Source of the DNA: Acidicapsa ligni
Lineage (GTDB): Bacteria > Acidobacteriota > Terriglobia > Terriglobales > Acidobacteriaceae
Length of the DNA stretch: 64,000 nucleotides
NCBI RefSeq assembly: GCF_025685655.1
Contig: NZ_JAGSYG010000002.1
Coordinates: forward strand, 930,001-994,000
Direction of reading: 5' to 3'
A model generated the notes under the pieces. That model made no database searches and was not told the DNA's origin. It saw nothing but the letters and a program-made list of their open reading frames with translations. The position numbers and the translations under genes are program-made. Shown in pieces: positions 1-9,043 of this stretch. The stretch's first letter is position 1; each line of letters begins with the position of its first letter.

Positions 1-348
1 CGTAAAAATTCGCGACCGAATCAGAAACCGCACACCCTCCGATCCCTCCAGTGAAAACATCCCACCCCGCCCCGGCACCACATCCAGAATCAACTGCGTA
101 TGCTTCCAATACTCAAACTGACTCTTGCTCATATAAAACGGAACCCCGTCCACTTCGCCCAACTGCACATCCGAGTCGCCAACCAGAAAATCCCCCAGCG
201 GAAAACACATCGGGGAGCTGCCATCACAGCAGCCCCCCGACTGGTGAAACATCAGCTCACCATATTGCTCTCGCAGCTTGCGGATTAGCGTCACAGCAGC
301 ATCCGTAGCCAACACCTGCACCGGTACCGCCAAATCAACCTGTTCCAT
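1..348 (-). CDS. DUF779 family protein, cut by the left edge
   Basis: Reading leftwards from an ATG at 346-348, the frame is open to base 1 (116 codons, no stop), so the 3' end lies outside the window. The hallmark FHQSGGCCDGSSPMC stretch sits near residues 34-48, followed by a WKHTQ-type segment; this Cys-rich pattern is typical of DUF779. Members are usually about 120 residues, so only a few residues should be missing. In other bacteria these small proteins sit beside ExaC/AldB-type aldehyde dehydrogenases, as here (the dehydrogenase ends 110 bp upstream on the same strand). A role as helper of that enzyme is inferred from this pairing; no biochemical function can be read from the sequence. 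Confidence 0.85.
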   Translation of the reverse strand, partial: MEQVDLAVPVQVLATDAAVTLIRKLREQYGELMFHQSGGCCDGSSPMCFPLGDFLVGDSDVQLGEVDGVPFYMSKSQFEYWKHTQLILDVVPGRGGMFSLEGSEGVRFLIRSRIFT

Positions 349-395
349 CAACCCCACCTGAAGCGCAGGAATAACAAATCCTGCCCAAAACAATC

Positions 396-422
396 GTCAT
401 CCTGAGCAAAGCAAAAATCTGC
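396..422. repeat. Degenerate copy of a GTCATCCTGAGC-type interspersed repeat
   Basis: The 110-bp spacer between the DUF779 gene and the aldehyde dehydrogenase holds a segment of the form GTCATCCTGAGCAAAGCA followed by AAATCTGC. From memory, sequences of the type GTCATYCTGAGCGAAGCGAAG are scattered between genes in many acidobacterial genomes. I see only this copy in the window. Confidence 0.4.
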
Positions 423-458
423 CAGCGCTGTCTGTCATTCCCGCGACTTCAGCAAGCC

Positions 459-1991
459 TTAAAAGAAACCCAGCTTTTTGGGCGAGTAACTCACCAGCAT
501 ATTCTTCGTCTGCTGATAATGATCCAGCATCATCTTGTGATTCTCGCGTCCAATGCCGGACTGCTTGTACCCACCAAACGCTGCGTGCGCCGGATAAGCG
601 TGATAGCAGTTCGTCCAAACGCGCCCTGCTTGAATCGCGCGTCCCATGCGATAGCAGATATTGGCGTCGCGACTCCACACGCCCGCGCCCAATCCATATA
701 GCGTGTCGTTGGCAATCTCCAGCGCCTGCGCCTCGTCCTTGAAGGTCGTCACAGATACGACAGGCCCAAAGATCTCCTCCTGGAAGATGCGCATCTTGTT
801 GTGTCCTTCAAACACCGTAGGCTGCACATAATAGCCGCCCTCAAGATCGCCATCCAGCCTGGCACGCTCGCCGCCAATGAGAACCTTGGCGCCTTCCTGC
901 TTGCCAATATCGATATAGCTCAGAATCTTCTCCAGCTGCTCATTCGAAGCCTGCGCCCCAATCATCGTAGAGCCATCCAGAGGCGAACCCTGCTTCACCG
1001 CGGCGACCCGCTTCAGCGCCCGCTCCATAAAGCGGTCATAGACGCTCTCCTGGATCAGCGCCCTGCTCGGGCAGGTACAAACCTCACCCTGGTTAAACGC
1101 AAACATCGTGAAGCCTTCAAGCGCCTTATCGAAGAAATCATCATCCTCGCGCACTACATCTTCAAAGAAGATATTCGGCGACTTACCACCTAACTCCAGA
1201 GTTACAGGAATAAGGTTCTGGCTGGCATACTGCATAATCAACCGGCCCGTCGTCGTCTCGCCCGTAAACGCGATCTTGGCAATCCGCGACGAAGAAGCCA
1301 GCGGCTTACCCGCCTCCAGCCCAAAGCCATTCACGATATTCAACACACCCGGAGGCAGCAGATCGCCCACCAGCTCCGCCCATACCAGAATGCTCGCCGG
1401 AGTCTGCTCCGCCGGCTTCAGCACCACGCAGTTACCCGCAGCCAAAGCAGGAGCCAGCTTCCATATCGCCATCAGGAGAGGAAAGTTCCACGGAATGATC
1501 TGTCCCACCACACCCAGCGGCTCGTGAAAGTGATAAGCCACCGTGTCATGATCGATCTCCGAGATACCGCCCTCCTGCGCACGAATCGCCCCCGCAAAAT
1601 AGCGGAAGTGATCGATCGCCAGCGGCAGATCGGCAGCCGTAGTTTCGCGAATAGGCTTGCCGTTATCCCATGTCTCCGCCTCGGCCAGCAGAGCAAGATT
1701 ATCTTCCATCCGCTGCGCAATCTTGTTCAGAATATTGCTGCGCTCCGTAACGCTGGTCTTGCCCCACGCAGCCTTCGCCGCATGTGCAGCATCCAGCGCC
1801 CGCTCCACATCCGCAGCATTCGACCGCGGAATCTCGCAGAACGGCTTGCCCGTAACCGGCGTCACATTGTCAAAATATTTTCCCGATAGCGGAGCCACCC
1901 ACTCACCGCCAATATAGTTCCCATACCGGGCACGAAACCCATGTTGCCCACCGCCTAATGTTCCAGGCTGTAAAGAAGTCAAAGTAGCCAT
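459..1991 (-). CDS. NAD-dependent aldehyde dehydrogenase, ExaC/AldB type
   Basis: This 510-residue protein oxidises an aldehyde (probably acetaldehyde or a similar short aldehyde) to the acid with NAD(P)+. The ALDH signature LELGGKSPN gives general-base Glu266, and [11 protein letters not shown] gives catalytic Cys305; the second Cys two residues on is typical of the AldB/ExaC group. The frame stays open upstream to 2087, but the ATG at 1989-1991 has GAGGTGAC three bases before it and begins at the family's usual N-terminus, so I start there. The DUF779 gene follows on the same strand, a pairing seen with acetaldehyde dehydrogenases in other bacteria. A candidate promoter lies about 65-95 bases upstream. 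The family is clear; the exact substrate is inferred. Confidence 0.93.
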   Translation of the reverse strand: MATLTSLQPGTLGGGQHGFRARYGNYIGGEWVAPLSGKYFDNVTPVTGKPFCEIPRSNAADVERALDAAHAAKAAWGKTSVTERSNILNKIAQRMEDNLALLAEAETWDNGKPIRETTAADLPLAIDHFRYFAGAIRAQEGGISEIDHDTVAYHFHEPLGVVGQIIPWNFPLLMAIWKLAPALAAGNCVVLKPAEQTPASILVWAELVGDLLPPGVLNIVNGFGLEAGKPLASSSRIAKIAFTGETTTGRLIMQYASQNLIPVTLELGGKSPNIFFEDVVREDDDFFDKALEGFTMFAFNQGEVCTCPSRALIQESVYDRFMERALKRVAAVKQGSPLDGSTMIGAQASNEQLEKILSYIDIGKQEGAKVLIGGERARLDGDLEGGYYVQPTVFEGHNKMRIFQEEIFGPVVSVTTFKDEAQALEIANDTLYGLGAGVWSRDANICYRMGRAIQAGRVWTNCYHAYPAHAAFGGYKQSGIGRENHKMMLDHYQQTKNMLVSYSPKKLGFF

Positions 1992-2056
1992 AATGTCACC
2001 TCGTATAGATAGAGAGAACCGGCGTGCCAAATCCCACGTCCTCCCTCGAACGTCAA

Positions 2057-2087
2057 ATAATACACCCACCCCATCAACGCAGGTCAA
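2057..2087 (-). promoter_or_regulatory. Candidate sigma-70 promoter of the aldehyde dehydrogenase gene
   Basis: On the minus strand TTGACC (2087-2082) is followed by TGTATT after 17 bases, or by TATTAT after 19 bases (2062-2057). It lies 66-96 bases before the ATG. This is a match by eye only. Confidence 0.4.
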
Positions 2088-2360
2088 ATCGAATTGATGG
2101 CAGTCTCACAGTACGTTTTGAATATCGCTGCGTACATGATCGTTGCGTACTCCGTGCCCAGCGCCCAGGCTAAGACAGTCAACCGGGCACACGGCTCTGC
2201 ACAAAATTACCCTGAACAAGCCCACAATAGAAAAATGACCCAAAAGCCGCGTTCCAGATCGCTCCGTCCATCCATCCACAAAAATCTACATAGCCCCCTC
2301 CCCCATCGAATTCGCCATAATTTCGTCTCACGCAAGCGAACTCATAATCCCCGCTTTGAA
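2088..2360. other. Non-coding spacer upstream of the aldehyde dehydrogenase
   Basis: The full gene-free stretch is 1992-2360. Apart from the candidate promoter at 2057-2087 I see no gene, repeat or clear terminator. The open frames across it have neither Shine-Dalgarno sites nor recognisable protein character. Confidence 0.5.
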
Positions 2361-3845
2361 TTAATGCGCATGAGGCCCGGAACTGACCTTGACGCCATCT
2401 TTCCAAACCGCCGAAATCGACTCCGTGTTGCGAATATCTTCTGAAGGATCCTTATCCAGAACGATAAAACTGGCCTTCAATCCCGGCCGCAGTACTCCAA
2501 ACTCATTGGAAGCACGCAATAACTCCGCGCCATTTTTCGTCGCAACCGTAATAGCTTCCAGTGGACTCAACCCCGCCCGCACCAGCAACTGCAACTCCTG
2601 ATGCTCGGCAAATCCAAACGGACGAATCGGCGTAGCCCCGGAATCCGTCCCCAGTGCCACCAGCAATCCCGCATCGTAGACCTTCTTCAGATTCTTGAAC
2701 GCAATCGGAAGCGCCGCCAACTCCGCGGGCGTCTTCTTATCGTTCTTCACCGATTGCTTGTACTGCGCGCTGGTGATCATCTCGTAGACCCCAGGCTCAA
2801 GCGAGTCGCGAAAGAAAGGCTGATTCAACCACGCCGGATCATCCGCATACGCCGTAGCAAAATCATCCAGCGACATCGTTCCGATATACGCCACATGCTT
2901 GCGCTTCATCTCCGCTACCAATGCATCAGGAATCTCAGCATCGCGAACAGAATGAGCCAACACATCCACGCCATCATCCACCAGCCTCTGCGCATCTTCC
3001 TCGTGATACACATGCGCGGCAACTCGAAGATGATGCTTATGCGCTTCATCGATGATCGCCCCGTAAATCTCAGGCTTCATCTTGGGAAACTGCCCCCAGA
3101 AGTCGTCCACCCACATCTTGATCAAGTCCGGCCTCTGCGGTGTTGACGGCGCCTCGCGATCTTTCCCCTGCACAATAATCCTGTTCGAATTGTGTTCCGG
3201 ATCTACGCTGACTTTCGGAGAGTCATCCACTTCTCCGGCTACTTGCGGAGCAGTCCGTGAAGCCAGTTCGCGCACATCTTTCCGCGCTTCATCAGCCGTC
3301 GCAGGACGATAAATCTCATCCGCACCCATCGCAGCAGGCGGTAATCCACCCGGCACGCCAAACCCGCGCCCAGCCGTATAAATCAACGCACCGGGAATCT
3401 TGCCCGCATGGGATTCCTCGCGCCATTGATAAGCCTCATCGCGGTCCGTGCCCATCACCATCACGGCGCCAACACCGTAATCCTGGTACTGCAAAAGCTG
3501 CCGCCGAACGTTGGCTTCGGTATAGTTTGCCGCCGACATCTTCGTGCCTTTCACCAGGCCCAGATGCCCATGACAGTTCACAATCTCCGGCATAATCGTC
3601 TTGCCGGAGAGATCGATGATCGTCGCTCCCTTGAGAGCCGGCGCAGAAGAACTAACGATCGCTCGCACCCGATCGTGATCGATCACCAGCGCGGCATCCT
3701 TTCGCGGCGGCCCGCCATTGCCGTCAATCAAAGTGACATGGCGCAACACCGTTACCTGGGCTACCTGCGCCTGAGCTGGATCGCAGAGAGACACAACGCA
3801 AAAAAGAACCAACAGTGGACTGAGTATCTGGAGGATCGATCGCAC
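2361..3845 (-). CDS. Secreted amidohydrolase of the imidazolonepropionase-like superfamily
   Basis: A metal-dependent hydrolase of 494 residues, probably periplasmic. I chose the GTG at 3845 because AGAGG precedes it at good spacing and translation then begins directly with a signal peptide (hydrophobic core LSPLLVLFCVVSL, likely cleavage after DPAQA). The open frame continues upstream to 4475, but that part crosses the divergent aldo/keto reductase gene and has no protein character. Metal-ligand motifs are visible: NCHGHLG (HxH) near the start of the barrel, AAHVYHE, LAHSVRD, and GTDSG late in the protein (the catalytic Asp). Secreted relatives are frequent in acidobacteria and include dipeptidases and amidases. 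The substrate cannot be told. Confidence 0.88.
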   Translation of the reverse strand: MRSILQILSPLLVLFCVVSLCDPAQAQVAQVTVLRHVTLIDGNGGPPRKDAALVIDHDRVRAIVSSSAPALKGATIIDLSGKTIMPEIVNCHGHLGLVKGTKMSAANYTEANVRRQLLQYQDYGVGAVMVMGTDRDEAYQWREESHAGKIPGALIYTAGRGFGVPGGLPPAAMGADEIYRPATADEARKDVRELASRTAPQVAGEVDDSPKVSVDPEHNSNRIIVQGKDREAPSTPQRPDLIKMWVDDFWGQFPKMKPEIYGAIIDEAHKHHLRVAAHVYHEEDAQRLVDDGVDVLAHSVRDAEIPDALVAEMKRKHVAYIGTMSLDDFATAYADDPAWLNQPFFRDSLEPGVYEMITSAQYKQSVKNDKKTPAELAALPIAFKNLKKVYDAGLLVALGTDSGATPIRPFGFAEHQELQLLVRAGLSPLEAITVATKNGAELLRASNEFGVLRPGLKASFIVLDKDPSEDIRNTESISAVWKDGVKVSSGPHAH

Positions 3846-4040
3846 GGGAATTACCTCTGATAAAACTGAAGAAGTGGATGGACACAAGCATCCTAATATC
3901 TGGATGCTGAATTTGACGCACAGTATACCTGCATCTTCCGCAGAGATGTTGTGCGAAAGGACGCGGCGCGATGCGAAACTCAGTTGCCATCGAGATACGT
4001 CCAATATCTGTACGGAATGCAATCTTACCCAGAGGTTTTT

Positions 4041-5024
4041 ATGAACTACGTTCGTCTCGGGAATACAGGCACTAAAGTATCGCAAATCTGTCTCGGCTGC
4101 ATGAGCTACGCAGAGGGCTCCAAGGGCGCGCATCCCTGGGCGCTGAATGAAGAACAGAGCCGCCCTTTTTACAAAAAAGCCCTCGATCTGGGCATCAACT
4201 TTTTCGATACAGCAAACGCCTATTCCGTCGGCACCAGCGAAGAGATCCTCGGCCGCGCCATGCGTGACATGGCTCGCCGTGAAGACATTGTTATTGCCAC
4301 CAAGGTCTACGTCCCGATGCGCGATACACCCAACGGCAAAGGCCTTTCGCGCAAGGAAATCTTCTTCGAAATCGACGCAAGCCTGAAGCGTCTTGGAACC
4401 GACTACGTCGATCTCTACCAGATTCACCGCTTCGATAACGAAACGCCAATCGAAGAGACGCTTGAAGCTCTGCATGACGTAGTCAAAGCCGGCAAAGTCC
4501 GCTATATCGGAGCGTCGTCGATGTACGCGTACCAGTTCTCAAAGGCGCTCTATCTAGCCGATCTTCATGGATGGACGCGCTTCGTCACCATGCAGCCTCA
4601 CTACAACCTGCTCTATCGCGAAGAAGAGCGCGAAATGCTCCGCCTCTGCCTGGAAGAAAAGATAGGCGTTTTGCCCTGGAGCCCGTTGGCACGCGGTCGC
4701 CTCGCTCGCACCTGGGCTGAGCGCGGCGAAACCAATCGCGCGCAGACCGACGCCTTCGGCAAAAAGCTCTATTCTCACACCGAAGAGGCTGACGAAAAGG
4801 TCGTCAATGCTGTGCAGAAAATTGCCGAGCAACGCGGTGTTCCGATGTCGCAGGTCGCACTTGCCTGGGTACGTCAGCAGCCCGCTATCACCGCGCCAAT
4901 TGTCGGCGCAACCAAGCTGCATCAACTCGAAGATGCAGTAGCTTCGCTCTCCATCACCCTAAGCAAAGAAGAGTGCGAATCCCTCGAATCTCCTTACATT
5001 CCTCATAGCATCAGCATCGGCTGA
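4041..5024 (+). CDS. yajO: Aldo/keto reductase, YajO-like
   Basis: A 327-residue NADPH-dependent oxidoreductase with a TIM-barrel fold. It follows E. coli YajO closely over its whole length, for example LGNTGTKVSQICLGCMSYAE near the start, NFFDTANAYS with the catalytic Asp and Tyr, the Lys in IATKV, and the IPWSPLARGR loop. YajO has been linked to 1-deoxyxylulose 5-phosphate formation, but the true substrate of most relatives is unknown. The ATG at 4041 is chosen over an upstream in-frame start because AGAGG lies five bases before it and the family N-terminus begins there. It is divergent from the amidohydrolase and followed by a strong terminator. Confidence 0.92.
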   Translation: MNYVRLGNTGTKVSQICLGCMSYAEGSKGAHPWALNEEQSRPFYKKALDLGINFFDTANAYSVGTSEEILGRAMRDMARREDIVIATKVYVPMRDTPNGKGLSRKEIFFEIDASLKRLGTDYVDLYQIHRFDNETPIEETLEALHDVVKAGKVRYIGASSMYAYQFSKALYLADLHGWTRFVTMQPHYNLLYREEEREMLRLCLEEKIGVLPWSPLARGRLARTWAERGETNRAQTDAFGKKLYSHTEEADEKVVNAVQKIAEQRGVPMSQVALAWVRQQPAITAPIVGATKLHQLEDAVASLSITLSKEECESLESPYIPHSISIG

Positions 5025-5059
5025 ACACAGCATCGATTGGACGCAGCATCGATTGATGC
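5012..5059. repeat. 16-bp tandem repeat, three copies, across a stop codon
   Basis: CAGCATCG recurs at 5012, 5028 and 5044, exactly 16 bp apart, with similar bases between. The first unit is coding (the last codons and TGA stop of the aldo/keto reductase); the other two lie downstream. Confidence 0.8.
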
Positions 5060-5066
5060 CAGCGAG

Positions 5067-5098
5067 GCGGGCGACTCTTAACGTCGCCCGCTTTTCTT
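5067..5098 (+). terminator. Rho-independent terminator after the aldo/keto reductase
   Basis: GCGGGCGAC (5067-5075) pairs perfectly with GTCGCCCGC (5083-5091), with a 7-base loop, followed by TTTTCTTT. It overlaps the last codons of the convergent Lrp-type gene. Confidence 0.85.
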
Positions 5099-5590
5099 TA
5101 CCGCCGAAGTCAGCTTTCCTGTTACTGCGTATTTCCGCCGCTCAATCGGTGTAGAAAGCACAACGCTGGTCACTGGATTTCCATAGGGCAGCAGCGCCTC
5201 GATCAATGCTTCCAGCCCGGACATTGAAGTCGTGGTCACCTTCAGCAAAAAAGCATCTCCGCCCGTTAGGTGATGGCACTCGCGAACTTCTTCAAGCGTC
5301 TTCACGAAATCCACCAGCCGAAAGTAGTGCTGTCCATCGCACGTCATGCGAATAAAGGCCAGCACCTCTAATCCCAGGGCTTCGCGGTCCATCTCTACGG
5401 TGTAAGCGCGCACGATGCCTACTTCTTCCATCTGTTTCATGCGCTCTGCCGTTGCCGTAGGAGAAAGCCCAACCCGTCGCGCCAGTTCTGCGGTCGAAAG
5501 CCGCGCATTATCCTGCAGCTCCGTCAACAGGCTGCGCCCGAAACTGTCCATCAGGTAAGAAGCCCCAAGATCCGTTGAATCTATCGCCAT
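5078..5590 (-). CDS. Lrp/AsnC family transcriptional regulator
   Basis: A 170-residue DNA-binding protein with the AsnC-type N-terminal helix-turn-helix (LQDNARLSTAELARRVGLS) and a C-terminal ligand-binding RAM-like domain (ECHHLTGGDAFLLKV). Regulators of this family sense amino acids or related metabolites and form octamers. The ATG at 5590 is preferred; a TTG ten codons upstream is possible, and neither has a good Shine-Dalgarno site. It is transcribed away from hutH, which starts 95 bp to the right, so it may control histidine use. That link rests on position alone. The direct repeat AATCCAA/AATCCAA at 5614-5627 lies in the shared promoter region. Confidence 0.9.
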   Translation of the reverse strand: MAIDSTDLGASYLMDSFGRSLLTELQDNARLSTAELARRVGLSPTATAERMKQMEEVGIVRAYTVEMDREALGLEVLAFIRMTCDGQHYFRLVDFVKTLEEVRECHHLTGGDAFLLKVTTTSMSGLEALIEALLPYGNPVTSVVLSTPIERRKYAVTGKLTSAVKKSGRR

Positions 5591-5684
5591 AGCAACCAAG
5601 CATAGTGGAATCAAATCCAAAATCCAAGATCAGGGGGGTAACCACTCTGTACGCGCAGACATCCGCTGCCTAGCATAAAAGTCT

Positions 5685-7232
5685 ATGAAGCTTGAGAATA
5701 CAGCGCTCCCGTTTCAACTCGATGGCAGTCCTATAACTCTGTCTGAAATCGAATCCGTCGCCAGTTTTGCAACGACAGGCCATTGCCTGGTTGTTATTAC
5801 GCCTGAGGCTTTGGCCCGCGCAGCCGCCAGCCGAGAAGTCATCGAGCAGATCCTGGCCACAGGCCAGACTGTCTACGGAGTCAACACCGGTTTTGGCAAG
5901 CTTGCCGACGTGCGCATCCCGTCTGAGCATCTCGCCCAGTTGCAGACGAATCTGGTTCGCAGCCATGCCTGCGGGCTTGGTGAGCCGCTCTCCGAGGCGG
6001 AGTCCCGCGCGATGCTGCTGCTGCGCGCCAACGTCCTTGCGAAGGGCTTCAGCGGCGTACGCCCCGCGCTTCTCGAACTGCTGGTAGCCATGCTCAACGC
6101 AGGCGTTCATCCCATCATTCCCGCCAAAGGCTCGGTTGGAGCCAGCGGCGATCTTGCCCCGCTCGCGCATCTCGCCCTGGTTGTAATCGGCGAGGGCGAA
6201 GCGATTTTCCAAGGCCAGCGTATGTCCGGCGCAGAGGCTCTGACTGCAGCCGGTCTCGCTCCGCTGAAACTTGCCGCCAAAGAGGGGCTGGCATTGCTTA
6301 ACGGCACGCAGGCAATGACCGCTGTCGGCGCACTCGTAACCCATCGCGCTCGCTATCTTGTACAGACCGCGGATCTGGCTGGAGCCATGTCCCTGGAAGC
6401 GCTCAAGGGAACGCCAACCGCCTTCGACTCGCGCATTCACGCGGCGCGTCCGCATTCGGGCCAGATCGCTTCCGCTGCCAATCTCACCGCAATCCTTGCC
6501 GATAGCGAAATTCGCGAGTCGCATCGGTCGCAGTCTGTCGACACGCGCGTACAGGATGCCTATTGCCTTCGCTGCATGCCCCAGGTTCATGGCGCAGTTC
6601 GCGGCGTTCTCGACCATGTCGCGAGCATTCTCGAAACCGAATCGGGTTCTGCGACGGACAACCCGTTGGTGTTTCCAGCGAAGCAGGGAAGCGACGCCGA
6701 GGTCTTATCCGGCGGCAACTTCCACGGAGCACCCTTGTCCTATGCCTTCGACTACGCCGCGGCCGCTCTCACCGATCTCGCCAGCATCAGCGAACGCCGC
6801 ATCGACCGGCTCATCAATCCCGATATCAACGAGGGACTGCCAGCGTTTCTTTGCGCTAACGCAGGCCTTTCCTCGGGATACATGATTGCCCACGTCACTG
6901 CCGCGGCGCTTCTGAACGAATGCAAGGTTCTGGCTCACCCAAGCAGCACGGACTCCGTCCCGACCTCCGGCGGCAAAGAAGACCATGTTTCTATGGGTAT
7001 GACCGGCGCGCTCAAACTACGCCAGATTACGGACAACCTCGAACTCATCCTCGCCATAGAGATGATGTGCGCCGCGCAGGGTCTCGACTATCGTCTCCCC
7101 CTCAAGCCGGGCAAGGTCGTGGCGGATGCCCATGCAAGGGTTCGCGCTGTTGTCGCGCATCTCGATGACGATCGCATTCCGGCTCCGGACATTGAAGCGA
7201 TCGCCAGCCTGATTCGTAAAGGGAAAGTATAG
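5685..7232 (+). CDS. hutH: Histidine ammonia-lyase
   Basis: Converts L-histidine to trans-urocanate and ammonia, the first step of histidine breakdown in the cytoplasm. Full family length at 515 residues. Ala153-Ser154-Gly155 in [15 protein letters not shown] would form the MIO electrophile by self-cyclisation, and [10 protein letters not shown] upstream carries the conserved active-site Tyr. The C-terminal half keeps QDAYCLRC and SGNFHG-like motifs of the family (here GGNFHG). The start ATG has no clear Shine-Dalgarno sequence. Unusually, the gene is alone: urocanase and imidazolonepropionase lie about 28 kb to the right, and the next gene here encodes a YebC protein. The divergent Lrp-type gene is a candidate regulator. 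Confidence 0.96.
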   Translation: MKLENTALPFQLDGSPITLSEIESVASFATTGHCLVVITPEALARAAASREVIEQILATGQTVYGVNTGFGKLADVRIPSEHLAQLQTNLVRSHACGLGEPLSEAESRAMLLLRANVLAKGFSGVRPALLELLVAMLNAGVHPIIPAKGSVGASGDLAPLAHLALVVIGEGEAIFQGQRMSGAEALTAAGLAPLKLAAKEGLALLNGTQAMTAVGALVTHRARYLVQTADLAGAMSLEALKGTPTAFDSRIHAARPHSGQIASAANLTAILADSEIRESHRSQSVDTRVQDAYCLRCMPQVHGAVRGVLDHVASILETESGSATDNPLVFPAKQGSDAEVLSGGNFHGAPLSYAFDYAAAALTDLASISERRIDRLINPDINEGLPAFLCANAGLSSGYMIAHVTAAALLNECKVLAHPSSTDSVPTSGGKEDHVSMGMTGALKLRQITDNLELILAIEMMCAAQGLDYRLPLKPGKVVADAHARVRAVVAHLDDDRIPAPDIEAIASLIRKGKV

Positions 7233-7401
7233 GCGGGCAAATAGCGGTGGGAGAGTCGAGCAGGGAAGGCTGGCCGCTGTTGGGAGCGTCCGGCCTATCC
7301 TGCGAAAGGACGCGCAAAGTGCTACAATATGTTGGGTTAGCCGCGTCCTGTATCCCTATAGAACGCCGCTCCGATATCGTTATCAGCCACTGAGGTTTCT
7401 C

Positions 7402-8148
7402 ATGTCCGGCCATTCAAAATGGGCCACAATCAAGCACAAAAAGGGCGCGCTGGATGCTAAGCGCGGCAAGATATTCACTCGCCTGATCAAGGAAATCACG
7501 ATCGCAGCCAAGACCGGCGGCGGAGATCCTGACGGCAATCCGCGCCTGCGCTCTGCCATCCTGGCAGCCAAGGCCGAGAATATGCCGCAGGACAACATCA
7601 AGCGTGCGATTCAGCGCGGTACGGGCGAGCTGGAAGGTGTGAACTACGAAGAGATTTCGTTCGAGGGCTACGGCCCCGGCGGCGTCGCACTGATCGTGGA
7701 CACCCTGACCGACAATCGCAACCGCACGGTGAGTGAAGTTCGCTTTGCATTCTCGAAGAACGGCGGCAATCTCGGCGAGACCGGATCGGTACGCTTCATG
7801 TTTTCAAAGAAGGGCGTCATTGCGATCGAGAAGGCCGAGGCCACTGAAGATCAGCTCATGAATATCGTGCTCGAACATGGTGGAGAAGACCTGAACGATC
7901 ACGAGGAGAGCTGGGAAATTGTCACCGATCCTGCGTCGTATGAGGCCGTTCTCGCAGCGGTGAAAGCGGCGAAGATTACGACGGTGATGAGCGAGGTAAC
8001 GATGGTAGCCTCGACCTACACCAAGCTTGAGGGCACGGCAGCCAATCAGATGATTCGCCTGCTGGATACCCTGGAAGATCTCGACGACGTGCAGAATGTC
8101 TATTCCAACTTCGATATGGATGCAGAACAGATGGAAGCGGCGGGTTAG
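7402..8148 (+). CDS. YebC/PmpR (TACO1) family protein
   Basis: A 248-residue cytoplasmic protein with the complete YebC signature from its first residue ([20 protein letters not shown], then IFTRLIKEI and DNIKRAI). Members were long annotated as transcriptional regulators; more recent work on bacterial and mitochondrial members points to a role in translation, which I mention as family knowledge. TGAGG lies before the ATG. In many genomes yebC sits beside ruvC; here it lies between hutH and a PagL-like gene, and it ends with its own terminator. Confidence 0.95.
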   Translation: MSGHSKWATIKHKKGALDAKRGKIFTRLIKEITIAAKTGGGDPDGNPRLRSAILAAKAENMPQDNIKRAIQRGTGELEGVNYEEISFEGYGPGGVALIVDTLTDNRNRTVSEVRFAFSKNGGNLGETGSVRFMFSKKGVIAIEKAEATEDQLMNIVLEHGGEDLNDHEESWEIVTDPASYEAVLAAVKAAKITTVMSEVTMVASTYTKLEGTAANQMIRLLDTLEDLDDVQNVYSNFDMDAEQMEAAG

Positions 8149-8175
8149 CAGACAGATTTGTCATTTGCTTGCAGA

Positions 8176-8200
8176 GGCCGCCTATCTCAGGCGGCCTTTT
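8176..8200 (+). terminator. Rho-independent terminator after the yebC gene
   Basis: GGCCGCCT (8176-8183) pairs with AGGCGGCC (8189-8196) around a 5-base loop, followed by TTTT. Confidence 0.85.
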
Positions 8201-8297
8201 CTGCGAAACTGGTAAGGTACTGCGAAGCTTTTCTTACCCCACCGCAATCTTATCTTCGCGATATCGATTTGAATTTGTCCCAGGAAAGGGAAGTAAC

Positions 8298-9029
8298 TTG
8301 TTTCCATTTTGGTCTCGGTTTTCAAAATGCACATTAGCGTTTTCGCTGATCTTAGGATTAGCCGCAGTTGCCGGAGCGGAGCCTGATCATGCAGGCACGA
8401 CGCCCGCTGCTGGAGCAGATTCAAGCGGTCAGGGCTCCAGCACATGGGAGTTCGGTCCATTCCTGAACGGCGGAGTCGGTCTCGGAAATCGCTCTGATTT
8501 TTCCTTTCTGTCTCCGGGCTTCCAGGTGGGCAAGACGCTGACTCCGGTGGTGAAGGCTGGTCCGCTGAGCGGCCGGTTTGAATTTGCGGGCAACATCATG
8601 CCTCTTTGGCTGGCCTTTACTCCGGCCCCGCACTCGCAGATAGCCATTGCCTCGGATGGAACGCCGGTTCTTCAACAGGTGGGCGGCGGCACATTTACCG
8701 GTCTCAGCATTACGCCGGTAATCTTCCGCTGGAATTTCGCAAACCATTCACGCCGCTTCAAACCCTGGGTTCAGGCGGCTGGCGGCCTGATCTATACGAC
8801 CCACAAGTTTCCGCCGAATATTGAGGTTCCGAAGGGAACGCCGGGTGGGACTTCGGTATTCAACTTCTCCCCGCAAGGTGGAGGCGGTTTTCATTATTTC
8901 CTACGTCCGCGACGGTCAATTGATTTTGGCGTGAACGCGGTACACATTTCTTCCGCCTCCCTGGGCGATAGAAATCCTGGAGTAAATGCCAGCCTGCAGT
9001 TCCAATTGGGCTACACTTGGTGGAAATAA
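8298..9029 (+). CDS. PagL-like acyloxyacyl hydrolase (lipid A 3-O-deacylase family), outer membrane
   Basis: A 243-residue protein that begins with a signal peptide and continues as alternating hydrophobic strands typical of an outer-membrane barrel, ending in an aromatic residue near the C-terminus (GYTWWK). The segment NAVHISSASLGDRNPG resembles the catalytic His-Ser region of PagL, which removes a 3-O acyl chain from lipid A; PagL itself has His-Ser-Asn, here His-Ile-Ser-Ser. The TTG start at 8298 follows AAAGGGAAG at good spacing; an upstream TTG at 8169 would run translation through the preceding terminator hairpin and is rejected. It is followed almost directly by ftcD. The family call is fairly sure, the activity less so. 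Confidence 0.7.
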   Translation: MFPFWSRFSKCTLAFSLILGLAAVAGAEPDHAGTTPAAGADSSGQGSSTWEFGPFLNGGVGLGNRSDFSFLSPGFQVGKTLTPVVKAGPLSGRFEFAGNIMPLWLAFTPAPHSQIAIASDGTPVLQQVGGGTFTGLSITPVIFRWNFANHSRRFKPWVQAAGGLIYTTHKFPPNIEVPKGTPGGTSVFNFSPQGGGGFHYFLRPRRSIDFGVNAVHISSASLGDRNPGVNASLQFQLGYTWWK

Positions 9030-9043
9030 ATGGTGGAAATAAA
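9018..9043. repeat. 13-bp tandem duplication at a stop/start junction
   Basis: TGGTGGAAATAAA occurs at 9018-9030 and again at 9031-9043. The first copy holds the last codons and TAA of the PagL-like gene; the second supplies the GGTGGA upstream region and the first A of the ftcD start codon. Confidence 0.9.

Noticed and set aside
2094..2444. Plus-strand open frame upstream of the aldehyde dehydrogenase
   Set aside because: No ribosome-binding site, low-complexity translation, and it runs into the opposite strand of the amidohydrolase gene.
3846..4475. Upstream extension of the amidohydrolase frame (would give 704 residues)
   Set aside because: It crosses the divergent aldo/keto reductase gene and shows no protein character; the GTG at 3845 has a Shine-Dalgarno site and begins a signal peptide.
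8169..8297. Upstream TTG start for the PagL-like gene
   Set aside because: It lies in the preceding terminator hairpin; the TTG at 8298 has a good Shine-Dalgarno site and starts the signal peptide.
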